Source of the DNA: Pelargonium cotyledonis
Lineage: Eukaryota; Streptophyta; Magnoliopsida; Geraniales; Geraniaceae
Direction: 5' to 3'
Assembly: GCA_036897625.1 (NCBI GenBank)
Contig: JAYMTA010000041.1
Span: forward strand, 1 to 57,906
Length of the DNA stretch: 57,906 nt
Position 1 is the first letter of the stretch, and the number at the start of each line of letters is the position of its first letter. Position numbers and translations under genes: made by a program. The notes under the pieces are model-generated. The model saw only the letters and a list, made by a program, of their open reading frames with translations, was not told the DNA's origin and made no database searches. Below are positions 25,701 through 39,600 of the stretch, piece by piece.

Positions 25701-28700
25701 TAAGAAACTTTTTCTCTTCTCCTTAAGAAAGGCATTTTTGGCCCCCGCTTTCAAGTATAACGAAATATAATAGCTATCAACATTGATTTTGAATTACAAG
25801 CTAGAAAGATTCGTTATTATAGTTAAATAATACCAATAAAATTGATATCCAAGCAAAATCTTACTGCCTGTGGAGTTAGGAAGATCTCCTCCCCAAGAAC
25901 CCTCTCATATACATTTTAACTTACGAAAGAAAGGGTTTAATTCTTAGCTTTTCATAGCCGACTATGGGACCCCCTATTATCCCAAAACCCCTGCGTATTA
26001 GAGCCCTTGTCAGTTGAAGCGGAGCGGAAAGAAATCTTTAAAATACGAGTGTCGTACAAACCTCTTGAATTGCATTTAATTATAAAATTGCAGGACATTC
26101 AGTACAATAAAGAAAATTTCTCCGAGAGCATAAAAACTAACTCCAGAAAACACTACGAATCCGGATTAACAGGGGGGGTACATATCCAATAGAAAAAAAC
26201 CTCACTTACTTCGCTTATAACCTCATTAAAAACTAGTAATGGGGCTCTACAATAACTACAATTTTATACTATACACTCTACGAGGACGCTGATAAATTAA
26301 AGGAATAAAATCTTCAATTGCTACTGAAAAGAATAAAACTTGAGAAAGTCTAAGGGATTCCTTTCTAAGTATAAAACGAAGGGGTTTCTTTCCTTTGTGG
26401 AATTGGTGAAAACGAGATTGAGTTTAAGACTGTGGGCTATTCTAAAGTATGTAGCGAAAGTTTACAAGTAGGTGGGAGCTTGAGCAATTATAACCAAGTA
26501 AACCCCAAATTCCTTAACCCATGTTAGAGCTTTTACTGACAGTTTGCTTAAGATACCCCGTAATTTTTGATTACTAAACTACGCAATAGCCTGTGCTTGT
26601 TGGGACTTTATTTCGAAGACTTAAAGTAGGACTTTTCCTCACCAAGCACCTGGAATTTAGAATCCAGAAAAAGAAGCTTATTTTCTTATTTTACACTTTA
26701 ACTAAAAAGTCCTTTTAATAGAGCTTCAATAATGTTATTCTTAGTGTATATCATTATAAATAGAGTATTAAGTATAAGAAATATATACTCTAGGTCTTGA
26801 GTTTAGTTAGTTAGAGAAAGTAAGCAATTAAGAGAAATCTGGGTTAATTATTAATTATAGGAGCTTATAGTACAAAAAATAGAAAAAAGGTATTTCGATT
26901 AAGAATCTCTGGAGTTTTATCTAACTCTTTGTATATTAGAGAGTTACACTTGGAAACTTAAAAGCTTCTTTCTGAACACAAGGGGCTTCAAGCACTATAA
27001 AGGGTCCTTATTTTGGGGTTACAGGTGATATTTTAACTGGGCCGCAGTTATATCAAACCAAACATTTTTTAAATCTTATTAAAATAAGGAGTCCTAGTTA
27101 TTCTAAATAGAATGATAGTAGTCTTCTGTAAAATTGAAAACCCTTGTATATTCTGCATGCCTGACTATATATACACGCTTATATTACTAGAGGGCGTTTA
27201 TTCCCCTTTTCAAGTAACAAGCTGACAAAATCATATACGATATATAATAACAGTCTTTACTACGGCTTACTAGACTATCTAAGATGTACCGCATCCGACA
27301 AACAAGAAACTGCCTCAACTTTTAAATAAATAGAAATAGAAAGGAAACCCGGTAAAAGCTTATGACCGCAAAAAGCCTTAGAATCTTCTTTCTCGAAAAA
27401 TCTTATAGTAATCTAAATTAAAGTATAAGTGTAACTGAGACAACTCAAGGAACTCCTTATAAAAGGATCTATTAGTGATCTAAAACTCTGAGTATTTCTC
27501 TAATATTTATTAAAGAATATTAAAGTTTGAATCATTTAATCCAAGTAGCATCTTTTTTCTATAATAGATCCTACTCATTGAAATTAAAGACTGGTAAGTT
27601 TCTTTGTCTCTAAAAAAACTCTTACATGAGAGTAGAGTAGTTAATAAGAACCCCTAAAAGGTAGGTAGAGGCGCGGCTGGAATCCAAATAATAATCAACG
27701 ACTTTTTATCAGAGAAGTCCTTTGTTTGGCTCCTATTTCCTGGCTCAGTAGATAAAGTAATCTTTCTCGAGTTTCCTATGTTGTATAAAGTATATAAAAC
27801 TCTTTTAGAATAGAACCCTTGTACACTGCCTCTCATTCTGTTGACGTACCTTTCGCTATCATAATTCATAAGAAATTTCTCCCTTTCCCAAGGTTAACTG
27901 GAGAGAGCTTGGGAGCATAAGGAGGACTCCCTTTAAAAATAGACTACAGAACTTGGCTACTCTTTAATAAAAATAAGAGCCTCTTTTTTGTATTCAATAT
28001 TCCAGGAGCTGTTAATGAAATATCCGAGACTGAAAAACTGAAGAATATAGGACTCCCTTAAAATTTATAGCATTCCCGTCTAGTTAAGTAAGCCAACCCT
28101 TAACAAAATGCCTGATCAAGAAGAAATTCCCTTGAAAAATCCTAATCCTAAGGAACAAAATGAAGTGCTACCCTTATCTACCTTTCACTTGGAATTACTT
28201 TTACATAATGGAGAGAAGGTCATAAACGGATTAGAGTCCTAATAATTCTAATCAGATAGGATGGAACGAACTCTCTTAATTAGTATAAGTTCTGTGGATT
28301 CCGAATTAGAAAGAATCAGATTAGGCAAAGGAAAAGGAGGTTCAAGTATTGCATGAGCCTAAACTTTTCATTTACAAAAGGGTCTATTTCGGGTAAAGTA
28401 TTTTGTACCAACTTCCAGAACCGGTATACAAAATAGAATGTACTAACCAACCAACCAATCTAACTAACCTGTCCTTTCGGTGAAAGCTGTTTATTATGTA
28501 CTTGTACTTGAGAACCCAAACCAACTAAGGAACCTTGTAAGCCGGCAAAACCGTTTCTTGAGCGACAGTTTATGAGTTTAAAGATAAAGAAAGATATAGA
28601 TTCTCTTGAACCGGATTATCTTCTACCTAGCTTACAAGGAATACATTATCAGTATCTGTGTATCCATGAATTCAATTTAATAATTTCTAGTAATGTAATT

Positions 28701-31700
28701 TTACTTAGCAACTATCTGAATAGGTAAGCTCCTAAAGAGATTAATTAAGTTTCTCAAGGTAATAGGGTATATACTCTCATGTTGTATCAAGCTCTCTAAG
28801 GAAACTATTTTGCTGTTATGTTACTAAAGAAGGTGTGAAAGCAGTCCTTGACTTTGGTGTTTGCTGCTTATGGAAACCGTGCTGTATCGCAGGAAAAGGA
28901 ATTCAAGATACTGTATTTTGGATTTTGTTCTTGTATTTGAGATATATCTGTCAGGCAAAGGTGTTAATCCTAAGTCAACATTTACAAACTTGTGTAAGAG
29001 TCAAATTAGGATATGTACGCAGGTTCAAATCGAAGTTATGTTCTAGTTTCCAAATAAGAAACACCCTGGTTGTACGAAATAGCCCTGATAGAAACTCGAT
29101 ATCCTGAAACACCTTAGCTTATATGAGACCTTTACTAGTTTAAACAATCGCAATTCAACAGGTTTGTCCACGATTCTAATCTTATTTCCGTATCATTTCT
29201 GTGTATGGAATCTCTTCTATTTATAGCTTTTCGACTCATCTTGTAAGTGCCTGACCCAACACTTATAAGAATGATATGAAAGCTTTCTTCTTCTATATCG
29301 TATCCTTTATTTGGAATCTCAATTGTATTTTATAGTTACCTAGCTCACTTAATTCTATACTGTCCTTAAAGTACTCCTAAGAGGAATTAACCCGACCCTT
29401 TTCGAAATGCTTTAAAGTTTAAGTTACAGTCTCTGCTCTACCTATTTGTATCTTCCATGAGCCACTCTTTGTAGCACTTAGTCAGAATTCATGTCAACCC
29501 TTTCCTTACCTTGCCGAGATACATTAGATATTGAATATTAGAGTTAGCAGAATTCCACAGTTAGAGAGAGCCTATCCTTAGCTTCAGTGTCTGGTGAATA
29601 AGTGAACTCCAGTTATCTACTAGAGTCATGTTTCTCTGGTCTATTTTGTTTGGTATTGCTCGCTCGCCAAAGCCCTGTTATAAGTTACGAAAGCATAGAA
29701 AACACCTATTCCTTACGATTTTGTACAGAATTCTCTCGATGTCTAGTGCCAATAAGTGTTGTTGAGTTCTAGCTTCAGAAAAACTTATAGTTTGCTTCGC
29801 CAAGCCCTCTTGTAATCTACTTCTTATCTTCTTAGTCTCAGTTGTTTTCAGTTCTAAAGCTTCTTGACCCTTATATATCAGAATTCGAAATTCCTTTCTT
29901 GCTTGTAATAGATCTCCCTTCTGTTGACTTGTAGGATACTGGATAATCTCAGTCTTTCGAATAAGTTAGCTTAATTACTCATCCCTAACTAAATTCTAAT
30001 TCTCAAAAGCATTCTAGAGGTTAAATGTGGTCCCTGAATCTACAAGACAATACATTCGAATAAGTGTTAGCTGTAGATTTTTTGGTTGACTTCCTCCGAT
30101 CCGGGGATCCTAATTGTTTTACTAGAGATTGATCAAGTTACAAGGTTTTTCAAAGTCGTATTAAGCTCTGAAAGGGCTCTTCTTTGAGAGTTCTGCAGGA
30201 TTTGGAGAAGTAGGACTACTAGGAGATATACCCTTGAGAGATAATAAGAGATAATAAAAACCCAGGAAAAGAGACTTACCTAATGGGAGATTTTAGATAC
30301 TGTATTCATGTTAGGAAGTAGTCTAGATTCTTTTATCTATAAGAGTAAGAGTTAGTATGTATTAGTCGATTAGTTCTATTTAATAGTGAACCTTATACTA
30401 TGACAGCCAACACCAATATGAGTATCCGCTTAAATCAAGAATAAATACGTAAGGACACCTAGAAAACTGACTACTGAAATTCCTTTTAACACTGGAGAAT
30501 TCTTGTATGCTCCTTAGATTGGTTCGAACAAATGTAAGATTTCTAGTTTGGTTCTATTGATTTACAGAATACAAACCCTCAATTGACAGGTTAGGAACTC
30601 AACAAAGAGCACAAAAAGACCAGAATTTAGACACCTTTTACTGTCTATACTGCTTCACAGCTTACCATTAAGCCATTAAGAGTCGGATTTCTAGTTAGGA
30701 ATCTCAATAACAAAGTCAAATAGCTTCTTAACACCTTTGCAATCTATATCGGGTTACAGGAATACAAAATACTCCTTGCGCATAGACCTACAAGAACAAA
30801 TGTTGAGCTACACTACAGAAGATCCTAATACTCGGATTTATAGAATCTAAGAAAATAAATAGAATCAGGTTTACTATATTAAGAAAGGAACCTATCAAAG
30901 AAGAGACACTGTGCTTGAAATGCATTTGCTTACCCTCATGACTAGAAGAATTTGCTACACCGTCAAGATAGGGCAGCAATCCCAGATTACCTGATTAAGA
31001 GACTCCTCTATTGTATCTATCATAAACTTCTTTAAGACTTTAAGCTTTACCTGCAATCCGCTTAGAAGAAGAAACTTCCCTTTCTTTCAACAGCATTCAC
31101 TTTCCTTCGACATTTCCTAACCGAACTCTAAATCCACTAAAGGTAGTGAACTTAAAGGTATGGGTTTGCTTTAACACTGCCAACCTGTTCTAACCAATCT
31201 ATGAAACCTAGGCTATTATATATATATAATTGACTCCTTTTAACTATTAAACTACAAATACTGGAACTCAATAAACAAAGAGAGAGAGAAAGAGCATGCT
31301 TTGGCCTACTTGTATATAGGGAGTGTGCTTCAATCAACTCCACTTACAAAAGGATTTCCCTCAATACTGAAGTCTGCTTCTTTAACATCTTTAAGGAAAT
31401 TGAATCCTGTTTATGTCTTAAACTCCTTTCGTTAATGTCAGCCTCCATCTAGCAACTGAATACAGATCAAGAATACAAATCCGGAGTTGTAAGTTCCTAA
31501 ACTCAAAGAATTAGAGGTATAGACTCTCACAAAGACAGATGTTAGCTTCTATCCTTCTATATCCCATATAGACTAGAATCAGTAACTTATTATCCACCAT
31601 CCCTTACAGGAACTTCTTTAAGATTAAGAATTAGGTGAAATAGCTACAATTATGAATGCAATGCCTGCTTACTAACAAGACTTCGGCTCGCATTAGATCT

Positions 31701-32920
31701 TGAACTCCCCATGTATTTCCTAACAACTCCAGTTCATATCTATGCATTACAAAGCTTTACAAAGCCAGAATATACAAATTGTTTCAATCCCAACCATTAA
31801 ATGAGAGTTCTTTCAACCAAAACTCCTTTCTAGATTACAGGTACTTATTAAATATGACTGGAACAACGCATTGCACATAGAGACTTACAAGAACAAATTC
31901 CCAATCCTAATCCTAGGAATATACTATACCCTCTAAGAAATGCTACAATTCCTATTACTTAATATCCCCTCCTCTACTTAAAGATGACCTATTCTCCGCT
32001 GTCATAATAATACAAGGAACTCTTTACTGGCAGATAGATCAGACTCAAGTTCTCTAAAGTATACAACAAAGTCAAGACGTTCAAGAACAACTGTCAAAGA
32101 CATTTAAGCATCTCCACCAATGTCTGCCAGCTTTCGAACAATTCTTTGATGCAATTCCTTAACTCCTTTACAGTCTATACCTTTGAATTCTGGTTTCTGT
32201 CTAATACTCCTTTACCTACACAGAAGAACTAAGTCAATAAATATGATTTCTAGTTAGGTCTAAATCTGTACCTTGCATGCAATACAAACTGTTAAAGAGA
32301 ATCGGAATCTATTATAGCAACATCATAGCTTTCCATTAGAATTAGTTAGACATTTATTCAGAGTAAGTTCCCTTCTGTTAAAGACACTCCAAAAGGCAAA
32401 CTTGCTTAGACTCTGTTTCCATACTGACGAATACATTCCTGTTAGCCGGATTACAACAGAATACAGATTACTCTCTACTCTAGTTGCTTGGATCCTAAAC
32501 CTTTTCTAGTTCAATTCCTTAGATTTAGTTGAGCCCTAATGTGCTTTATATTCCTTTCTATCAGAATCCTACAGAAGCAGAATAGGAAGTCCCCTTTTAA
32601 GAAAGTCTTTGTACTTAGTTAGTAATTCAAGAAAAGAATAATACAGGAATACAGATTATGCAAGAGCAAGAGCTACAATAGAGAGAGTTACTTCCTACAA
32701 GATTTAAAGGGAAATCTTATACTCTAAACTCAAAAGAATATAGAATCCGGTTTATGTTATTCCTTTACCGTCTATCCCAGTTAGACTAGAATTTAGAGAT
32801 TAATTAAGATCTTAAGGGAATAGGAATTCTCAGGTCTAAGGAAAGTGTTAGTTTATCCAATACTCCACAAAGCAAAGAAAACTATGAATATTATCTAGTT
32901 AGGAATCTCACAAGAATACA
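22755..32920. repeat. zone of old, degenerate dispersed repeats
   Basis: Short identical cores recur here in slightly different contexts. GGTATAGACTCTCA is at 22861 and 31516. TAGACTAGAATCAGT is at 22765 and 31569. CTAGTTAGGAATCTCA is at 30691 and 32895, with a shorter form at 32250. TACAAGAACAAAT is at 30789 and 31886. CCTTTA..GTCTATA-type blocks are at 30634, 30734, 32163 and 32762. TACTTGAACTTG/TACTTGTACTTG blocks are at 23519 and 28499. The order of the first two cores is reversed between the two places, so copies were shuffled. Words such as GAATACA, GCTACA and AATTACAG are strikingly common. The style of the zone extends roughly from 20.5 to 33.7 kb. No coding frame runs through the copies. 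I see no transposon ends. Confidence 0.6.
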
Positions 32921-33189
32921 AATAGCTACAATTCAGAGAGCTTGTACAAAACACAGAAACAAAAGCCATTCTTCCTAAATCCATTAGCTGCAGTTTTCCC
33001 TTTATATTTATTCAACATGAAAGTGAGAGATGTATCTATTCTATCTCAAGTTAACTAGTTAAGGAATACTAAGAATTTCATTCTCAAGAATACACTTCCG
33101 GCGTAAACATTAGAAGGAAGCCTCAGCTTTCCACTACAAGAGCTTAGGTGTTTTACCTGAGGAACTGAGGAAGGAGTTTGAGCTCCTTA

Positions 33190-33330
33190 CCTTAATAGAG
33201 TTCCTGTAACTCTTTTTGTTTTTGGAAAGTTCCTGTATTCTATTCTGAATCTTAAAAGTTCCCGTATTCCAGGATAATAACTATAGGAATTGCAGCTCTT
33301 GGGTTTTCTTAGAGGTTCCTGTAATTCCGA
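33190..33330 (+). repeat. degenerate tandem repeat, about 29-bp period
   Basis: GTTCCTGTAAC (33200), GTTCCTGTATTC (33229), GTTCCCGTATTCC (33258) and GTTCCTGTAATTCC (33315) are spaced 29, 29 and 57 bp. The spaces between the first three are T-rich or A-rich and end in AAAGTT or AGAGTT. One unit, near 33287, is degraded. It looks like an old slippage array at the end of the repeat zone. Confidence 0.6.
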
Positions 33331-33699
33331 TTCTTTCTTATGAGAGTTTTCCTTGCTTAAGATTTTGAGGAATGGAATATAAAGTAAGGAGTTGTAATTA
33401 GTCTTTTTAGGAGCTTTTCCAGTTTTTCGGTTTCCTGTAAAGAACTCTGAATTACAGTTGAAGCCTGTTTTCCATTACTGTCTAAACTATCTAGACTATA
33501 AATAGAGTACGAATCTCTAATAGAAACTAGTAATAATCTCATATAAATATTAACCAACTCCTCTGTAAAATACAATAACTACAAGCTACGCGAGCTACAC
33601 AAAGAACCCTGACTTAATCTTTTCCCATTAGGTATCTGTCTTCTAGGTATCTCTAAGAAGGGGTATTTAATATCTCCTACTTCCTTTCTTTCTTTCTAG

Positions 33700-36600
33700 T
33701 ACTCCTACTAATCAACTGGTAGAGCCCAAGCCCCTAATAGCTCTCTTAAGAAGAAAAGGTATAATTGTAAGTTTGAGGCACAAGTATTAAGTAAGAAAGA
33801 AGAAGGAATAACAAATTGGTCAATAAGAAGTAGAGATTTTAGGTCTCTAAGAAAAGGTATAGCTCTAGGAAAGCCTTAAGAAAGGCAGAACCGCTAGGGC
33901 TAAGAAAGCTATCAAGAATGAGAAAGGTCTACAAGGAGAGGTCTGTCTAGTTGTAGTTGTGAATAGGTCTTTTGCATATGAAACAAAGTCTTGCAAAAGT
34001 AAGTCAAAGTAAGAGTTGTAATAGGTTTTTTTTAACAAATAGAGTTTTTAATATCAGATATTCCAGGTCAGGCCTGCCTCTTCTATAGGTATTGGGTTTA
34101 ATAAGGGACTTGGTAAGTCTTTAGGGAAACAGCTATTTCCTCATTGTCAGTCTAAAGCGATAAAGGGTTCTAAGGGGAATTCTATATTCGTAAGGGAGGC
34201 TTTCTCTAACCCCAGTTTTTTATGAAAATAATAAATAGCAATAGGGAGTCTTTTACCTTTATAACCGGATCCTCTTTCCAAAAAATGGGTTTTATTGAAT
34301 CTAAATAGGTAATGTGTAATATAGGTCTGCTGTACTTGGCAGCTTCATTTCTAGGATTAGTCATTCTTCCGCAAATGCCCTAAATTTTTTATCCAAGTAA
34401 GGTATTTCGGTAGTAAGGTGTTTTAGATATTAGGTGCCCCGAGGCATGGTATTTTAAAGCGGATAGTCATTTCGAAGGCTTTCTTTTTTACTTTTTTATA
34501 TGATATATAATAGAGGGTTTCTTCGTGTTCTGCTTGCTTTAGAGTAATAGAGTCTTGATTTTAGGAAGGTTTTTTCTTGATGTTATGCTTGTTTTAGTAG
34601 CCAATTGCTGTGGATAGAGAAAGTACAAATAGAATATAAGGAATTCTAAAACAAAGTAAAGGTTCCCTAATATAATAGAGAGTTTTTTTTCTACTACGTT
34701 AAGGTAGCTGTAGGGCCTTTTAGTAAGAGTAAGAATTCCTGAATTAGTATTAGTCAACCTGAGCTGTAACATTAAGGAAGGGGATTTGCTTTCATGTCCT
34801 GTTGCTTCTAGGATCCCAGTAAATAGATAAAAGATAAAAGATAAATATGTATAGAAGGAATACCATATAGTAAAGTTGCAAGACCCTTATAAATAGCCTT
34901 AAAAAGGTAAATAATTAAAAAATAGAGGAAATCCCAGATCGACATTTCCTAAAGGGGTCTACTTCTAATTTCATACCCGTGCTTTAGAGACCCTCCTATT
35001 TTAAGTCTATTTAAACTAGAGGAATCAAGACTCAAAAAGCCTCCCAGTAGCACCTCAGGGGAAAAGCGTAGAAATCCGGTAATACAAGTTAAATTTTTGC
35101 TTTACTGGGTTTTGCATTTACTTTCTATTCTATCTAATTAGAGTGGCATCTTTAATATCTTTGATACAGCTAAATCTTCTTTGGGCGTTGGCTAGGCGTG
35201 CCTTCCTTCGAATTCGAATATAATTGCCGCAGGCCGGAGTACGAACAAACCGAAATCCCTTTTATTAAATTAAAAACTTAGAATTCCGTCGAGAACTTCA
35301 GTGGATTACTTTATACCAAAGAAAAGGCACAACCTCGCAAAACAGGATTCATAAAAATAAAAGAAATTTAAGTTACTAGATAATTAAGACGCGAGGAAGT
35401 TCCTGACAAAACGCTTAGGAGCTCCTAACTTCGGAATGAAACAAATTATTAAGCATAAGTCCGTAATTGAAATTTTTTATTTATCCTCTCTCATCAAAGC
35501 CCTGGAGTTCCTACACGTAAAAGAGAATTAATTCTATAACTAGGGGGCCCCTATCATAGAAAAAACTCTGTTGCCTATAACTGTTAACGTACCCGGAAAG
35601 CGAAACCCTTTCTTTTTTTCAAGCTACAAACACTCGAGACTTTTTTATAAACTAAGGAAGCCCCAACTTCAAGTGATTATAAATTCCGCAGCTAGTAATT
35701 CTCACATATATTCAGTTTTTGAATCTCAATAAGAATTGTTATTTTTAATTGTAGAAAATAGAATAGGGGTCGCTATTAGATATTTCTTTTAAAAAAAAGC
35801 TCTTACTTTACTATTAAATGTATTAGGAAGTTTTCTACTAATATTATTTTTGCTAAAATTACCCGATTACAACACTGCTCGCCGAGTGTATTTTTTAGGA
35901 CATAGGGGTTTAGCTTTTCTTAATTACAAGAGTACCCTAGTAAAAGAGCTGTCTAGTTTTGTGTCAATGGGGTAGGACATATACAAGATCCCCTTTTAAA
36001 TTACCTTCAGGGTAACACTCCTCTTAAATAAAGAAAAAGAATAACACAAGCAAGTAGTTTCTAAATAAACATACACTTTTGATAACGCCAAGATAAATCG
36101 GCAAGCAAGTATAGGAGTTAGCTAATTGAATAGATCTGCCTTTTTTGCCAGGTTTCTTAATAGAGGGTTCTATTGTAAAACTCACTCTAGGATTAGACCT
36201 TGACACTTACAAATATTGTAGGCTCTATACTACATTTTATTTCCGGGATTCCCGTATTGTTTAGTTTATAAACTACTTAACCTTTTTAATAGAAACCTAG
36301 GGATATCCGATCAATTCCTAGTTTTTTAAGAATAGGCTTTTATGTGAAGAGTTTGCTTGTACTTATAACTACTAGGGAAAGCCCTCATATTCATTAAATT
36401 ATTCTCCTAAACAAACGGATTTCTTTTCCCTTTTAAGTGAATCCCCTCCGCCTTTACTCAACAGTAAGAAATCCTGGCGCACTTTCAGCTTTTATATCTA
36501 TAATATTTAATTAAAGCGTGAATTATATAGGTCAGGCACTTTAGTACTTTAACACACAGGAAAACTCAACTTTTTTGGTGAGCCTTATAAATGGGCTTTA

Positions 36601-39600
36601 TTCTTATGCTCAATGGATCCTCTTGCTATATGCTCGCAAAAAACTAAAGGTATTCTAAACCCTATACTACAACGAAAACCTGGCCCGCTTTACTCTTGAC
36701 TAAAACTTCAAATTTCTAAATCATGGGGCTCCTCTATCCCCTATTATTTCTGTACTTGCATTGTTATAGGGATCCTCTTTACAAAAAAGTTCTAGTATTT
36801 CTATATACTTTTTGTAAGTACTTTATGAGATTAAGAAGTTCCGTATTATTTTTTCCATTAAAAGGATTCTCAGGTTCTATTTTCTAGTATTGGGTATCTT
36901 CTCCTTATATGTTTTTTTTAGTCCAAAATAAGTGTACACTACTAGGGTTTTTTCAAGTAAGAGACCCCCCTTTTTCTTTGCTTATCCCCGCATTGGTTAT
37001 TCAGTGGAAGTGTCAAAATTAACGTATATTCTTAATAGACTAGCCTTGTATAAATCAAAAGAAATTAGAAGCTAGTTTAATTACACTTATGAAAAAAGCA
37101 AATCCTCTAACTAATTGCGGAATATAGAAAGTGTTGCTTTGTATTTTCTATCTAATAGACCTCAAAATCTCATCATATAGAATAAATTTAGTATTTAGCA
37201 TAGAATTCCTTTATCTTCAACTATCGGATATTATTTATAGCATCTGATAAATAGGTATTTCAAACAAAATAATTAGAAAAAAAAAAAAAGGTTCAAAAAA
37301 AACCATAAGCATTCCAAGAGTACTGCCGGTATAGTACTTGGGTAATTTAAGAGTTTCTTACTTTCTGTCAGAAGAATTTAGAGATAACGCAGATACCCCT
37401 TCCATACTTTTTTCTAAGTTCTAAGTCACGCTCTTAGAAAATATAGTTCAGCTATAGTATAGAACAAGTTACCCACAAATTTACTTAAAGGAGTCCCTTG
37501 ATAAATGGCACTAAAAGTAACCCTTTATTAATACTAACTTGTAAAGCTATCCCTAAATTATTTTACTAGAGTCTCTGATAAAATTAATAAAATAAAAAAA
37601 ACCTTAAATGTATAAAAAAGCCTTCTCCTAATTATAGCACCAAAATGTGTCAAGCTAAAGAGGTGCATAGGATTCTCCGTTTGTGCAAATTTTAACTTAT
37701 TACTAGATACAGGAGTCAAACTGTCTAAGAAATTTCTTATGGATCTCCACTGTTGAAAACTCAACCTGCTATCTAGAGAGGAAACTCGTATACAAAATTA
37801 AGGGGTAAGTTATATAAAGAAAGCTTCTTATTTAAGGATTTCAAGTACAGGTTTAAGACAGCGCCAGGACCCCTGACCCATAGTATACTCTTAGGGCTCC
37901 AAAGGAAGGAAAGGTAATACTCTTCCAATAACAAGAATAAACTTATGACAGGCTAGAAGCTCCGTAAGATCCCGATATTCCTGAGTAAGGGAAAGGTTTT
38001 CTGATGAAGGGGATTCGTTTTCATGTCCAGCCTGCTTGCTTTAGTATCCTGAATAGATAAAATAGAAGTAATTAAGCTGATGTTACCGAGTATTTCTTAT
38101 TCAGCTCTAATAACGAGATAGGAAATGTAGTATCTGACGAAAATAGTCAGAGGTACAAGAGCTTACAGGATAGACTCTATAAGGTGTTTTAGTGCATAAC
38201 CTTACAATCATTTAAGGGTGTTTGAGAAGCTTTCTTCTTTGTGTTACTGGGTCTTTAATTTGATGGATAGGAATTCTTTAAGAGAGGTTTCAGAACAAGC
38301 TTTTTTTTTTTTATATATTTTACAAAGTGTATACTTTAGATTTATAGGGATGACATAGGTAACCTGAGAAAGATTCGGGGGAAATAAAGTCAAGTCTTTT
38401 TAGTAAATCCTATGTTTGTGCTTTTTGCTTACAGTATTCTAGAAAGGAGATGCTAGTAAATAGGGAGGCTCGTTGGCTGGCTTGTTCCTATGTTTCCGGT
38501 TTTGCAATTCCTAAAGTTAAGAGGCTTTCAAAAGAAGATTTTCTAGTAAGTCAAGTGAATTTTATCTTTTAAGTGTGTAAGTATGACTACCTTGATATAC
38601 CATAATGAGTTAACCTCCTAAAAAGGGTTTTTACACGGTAAGAGAGATTAACTCGTTATTCTCCTAAGTTTGTATCCTCTTCAATGATAAGGACATAAAG
38701 GCTGTGAGGAATATACCACTATAAAAAACTAAGACTCTATGAAGACTATAAGGAAGACTCTAATTACTCTAGCAACAATAAGAAAGAGTCAAGCCGAGCA
38801 TCTCTATCTCTCTCGTAGGTATTATTTATTATCCTTAAAAAGTTTATTTAGCTCCTAGGAAGTCTAGCTGCAAAGACTCAGGTTCAGAAGTCATGAAGAA
38901 TAAATTGGTGGCTTTAGGTCTGTTTCAGTGTTTCCAATTGCTAAAGTCAAGCCATTTTAGTTAAAGTTAAGGGGGTTGTTTACTTGTGTTTCGGTGTTCA
39001 AGGTCTTGGGAAATAGAAGGATATTGTTTTTTTCAGTAACGCAGTTTCAGAAATAAGTTTTACAAGAAATCTGGTCTCGTAGGTAGTACAGTACAGGATA
39101 GATAGACTCAAAGTACTAATTTAAGTATAGGAAATCTAATTAAAATGTATCTGAACTGGGGATAAAAGGGACTCTGGATAATCATTTCGATATTGTTTGG
39201 TTTCATCTGGATTAGCGAATTCTTTTCAGTTTTTATGTACCTTTTGTTTCTGGGTTTCCTATTTCTGATTTTAAGGGTTAAGGAATCCATTTCCAGTAAG
39301 TGAACACAAGTGAGAGAGGTTCCTTGTCTTGTAGTTCTATTTTGTGTTTATGACGGTACTGAATAGGTTAAAATTAAAGGCTCTAATTATATTCTATTGG
39401 AGGTTTCGAAGATCGAAGATACTATTCTATATCTATAATAGTTGAAGGAAATTGTCTTTTTATTCTTTTGTTGAGAGTACATTCTATAACTTTTCCTTTG
39501 AGATTAGGAACTTACTGAACTTACTCTCTAATCTAAATGGGTATTGTATTTTCTGTTTAGGTAATTTAGGATAACAGATTCTATTTGTTTTGCAAGGAAG

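Noticed and set aside
28835-29107. 90-codon frame with a GTG start in the repeat zone
   Set aside because: It overlaps a second frame of similar length and a T-arm-like word. There is no coding signature.
31498-31517. AAACTCAAAGAATTAGAGG resembling the SSU 910 region
   Set aside because: It falls inside the dispersed repeats. Related copies such as the one at 22830 lack the similarity, so it is coincidental.
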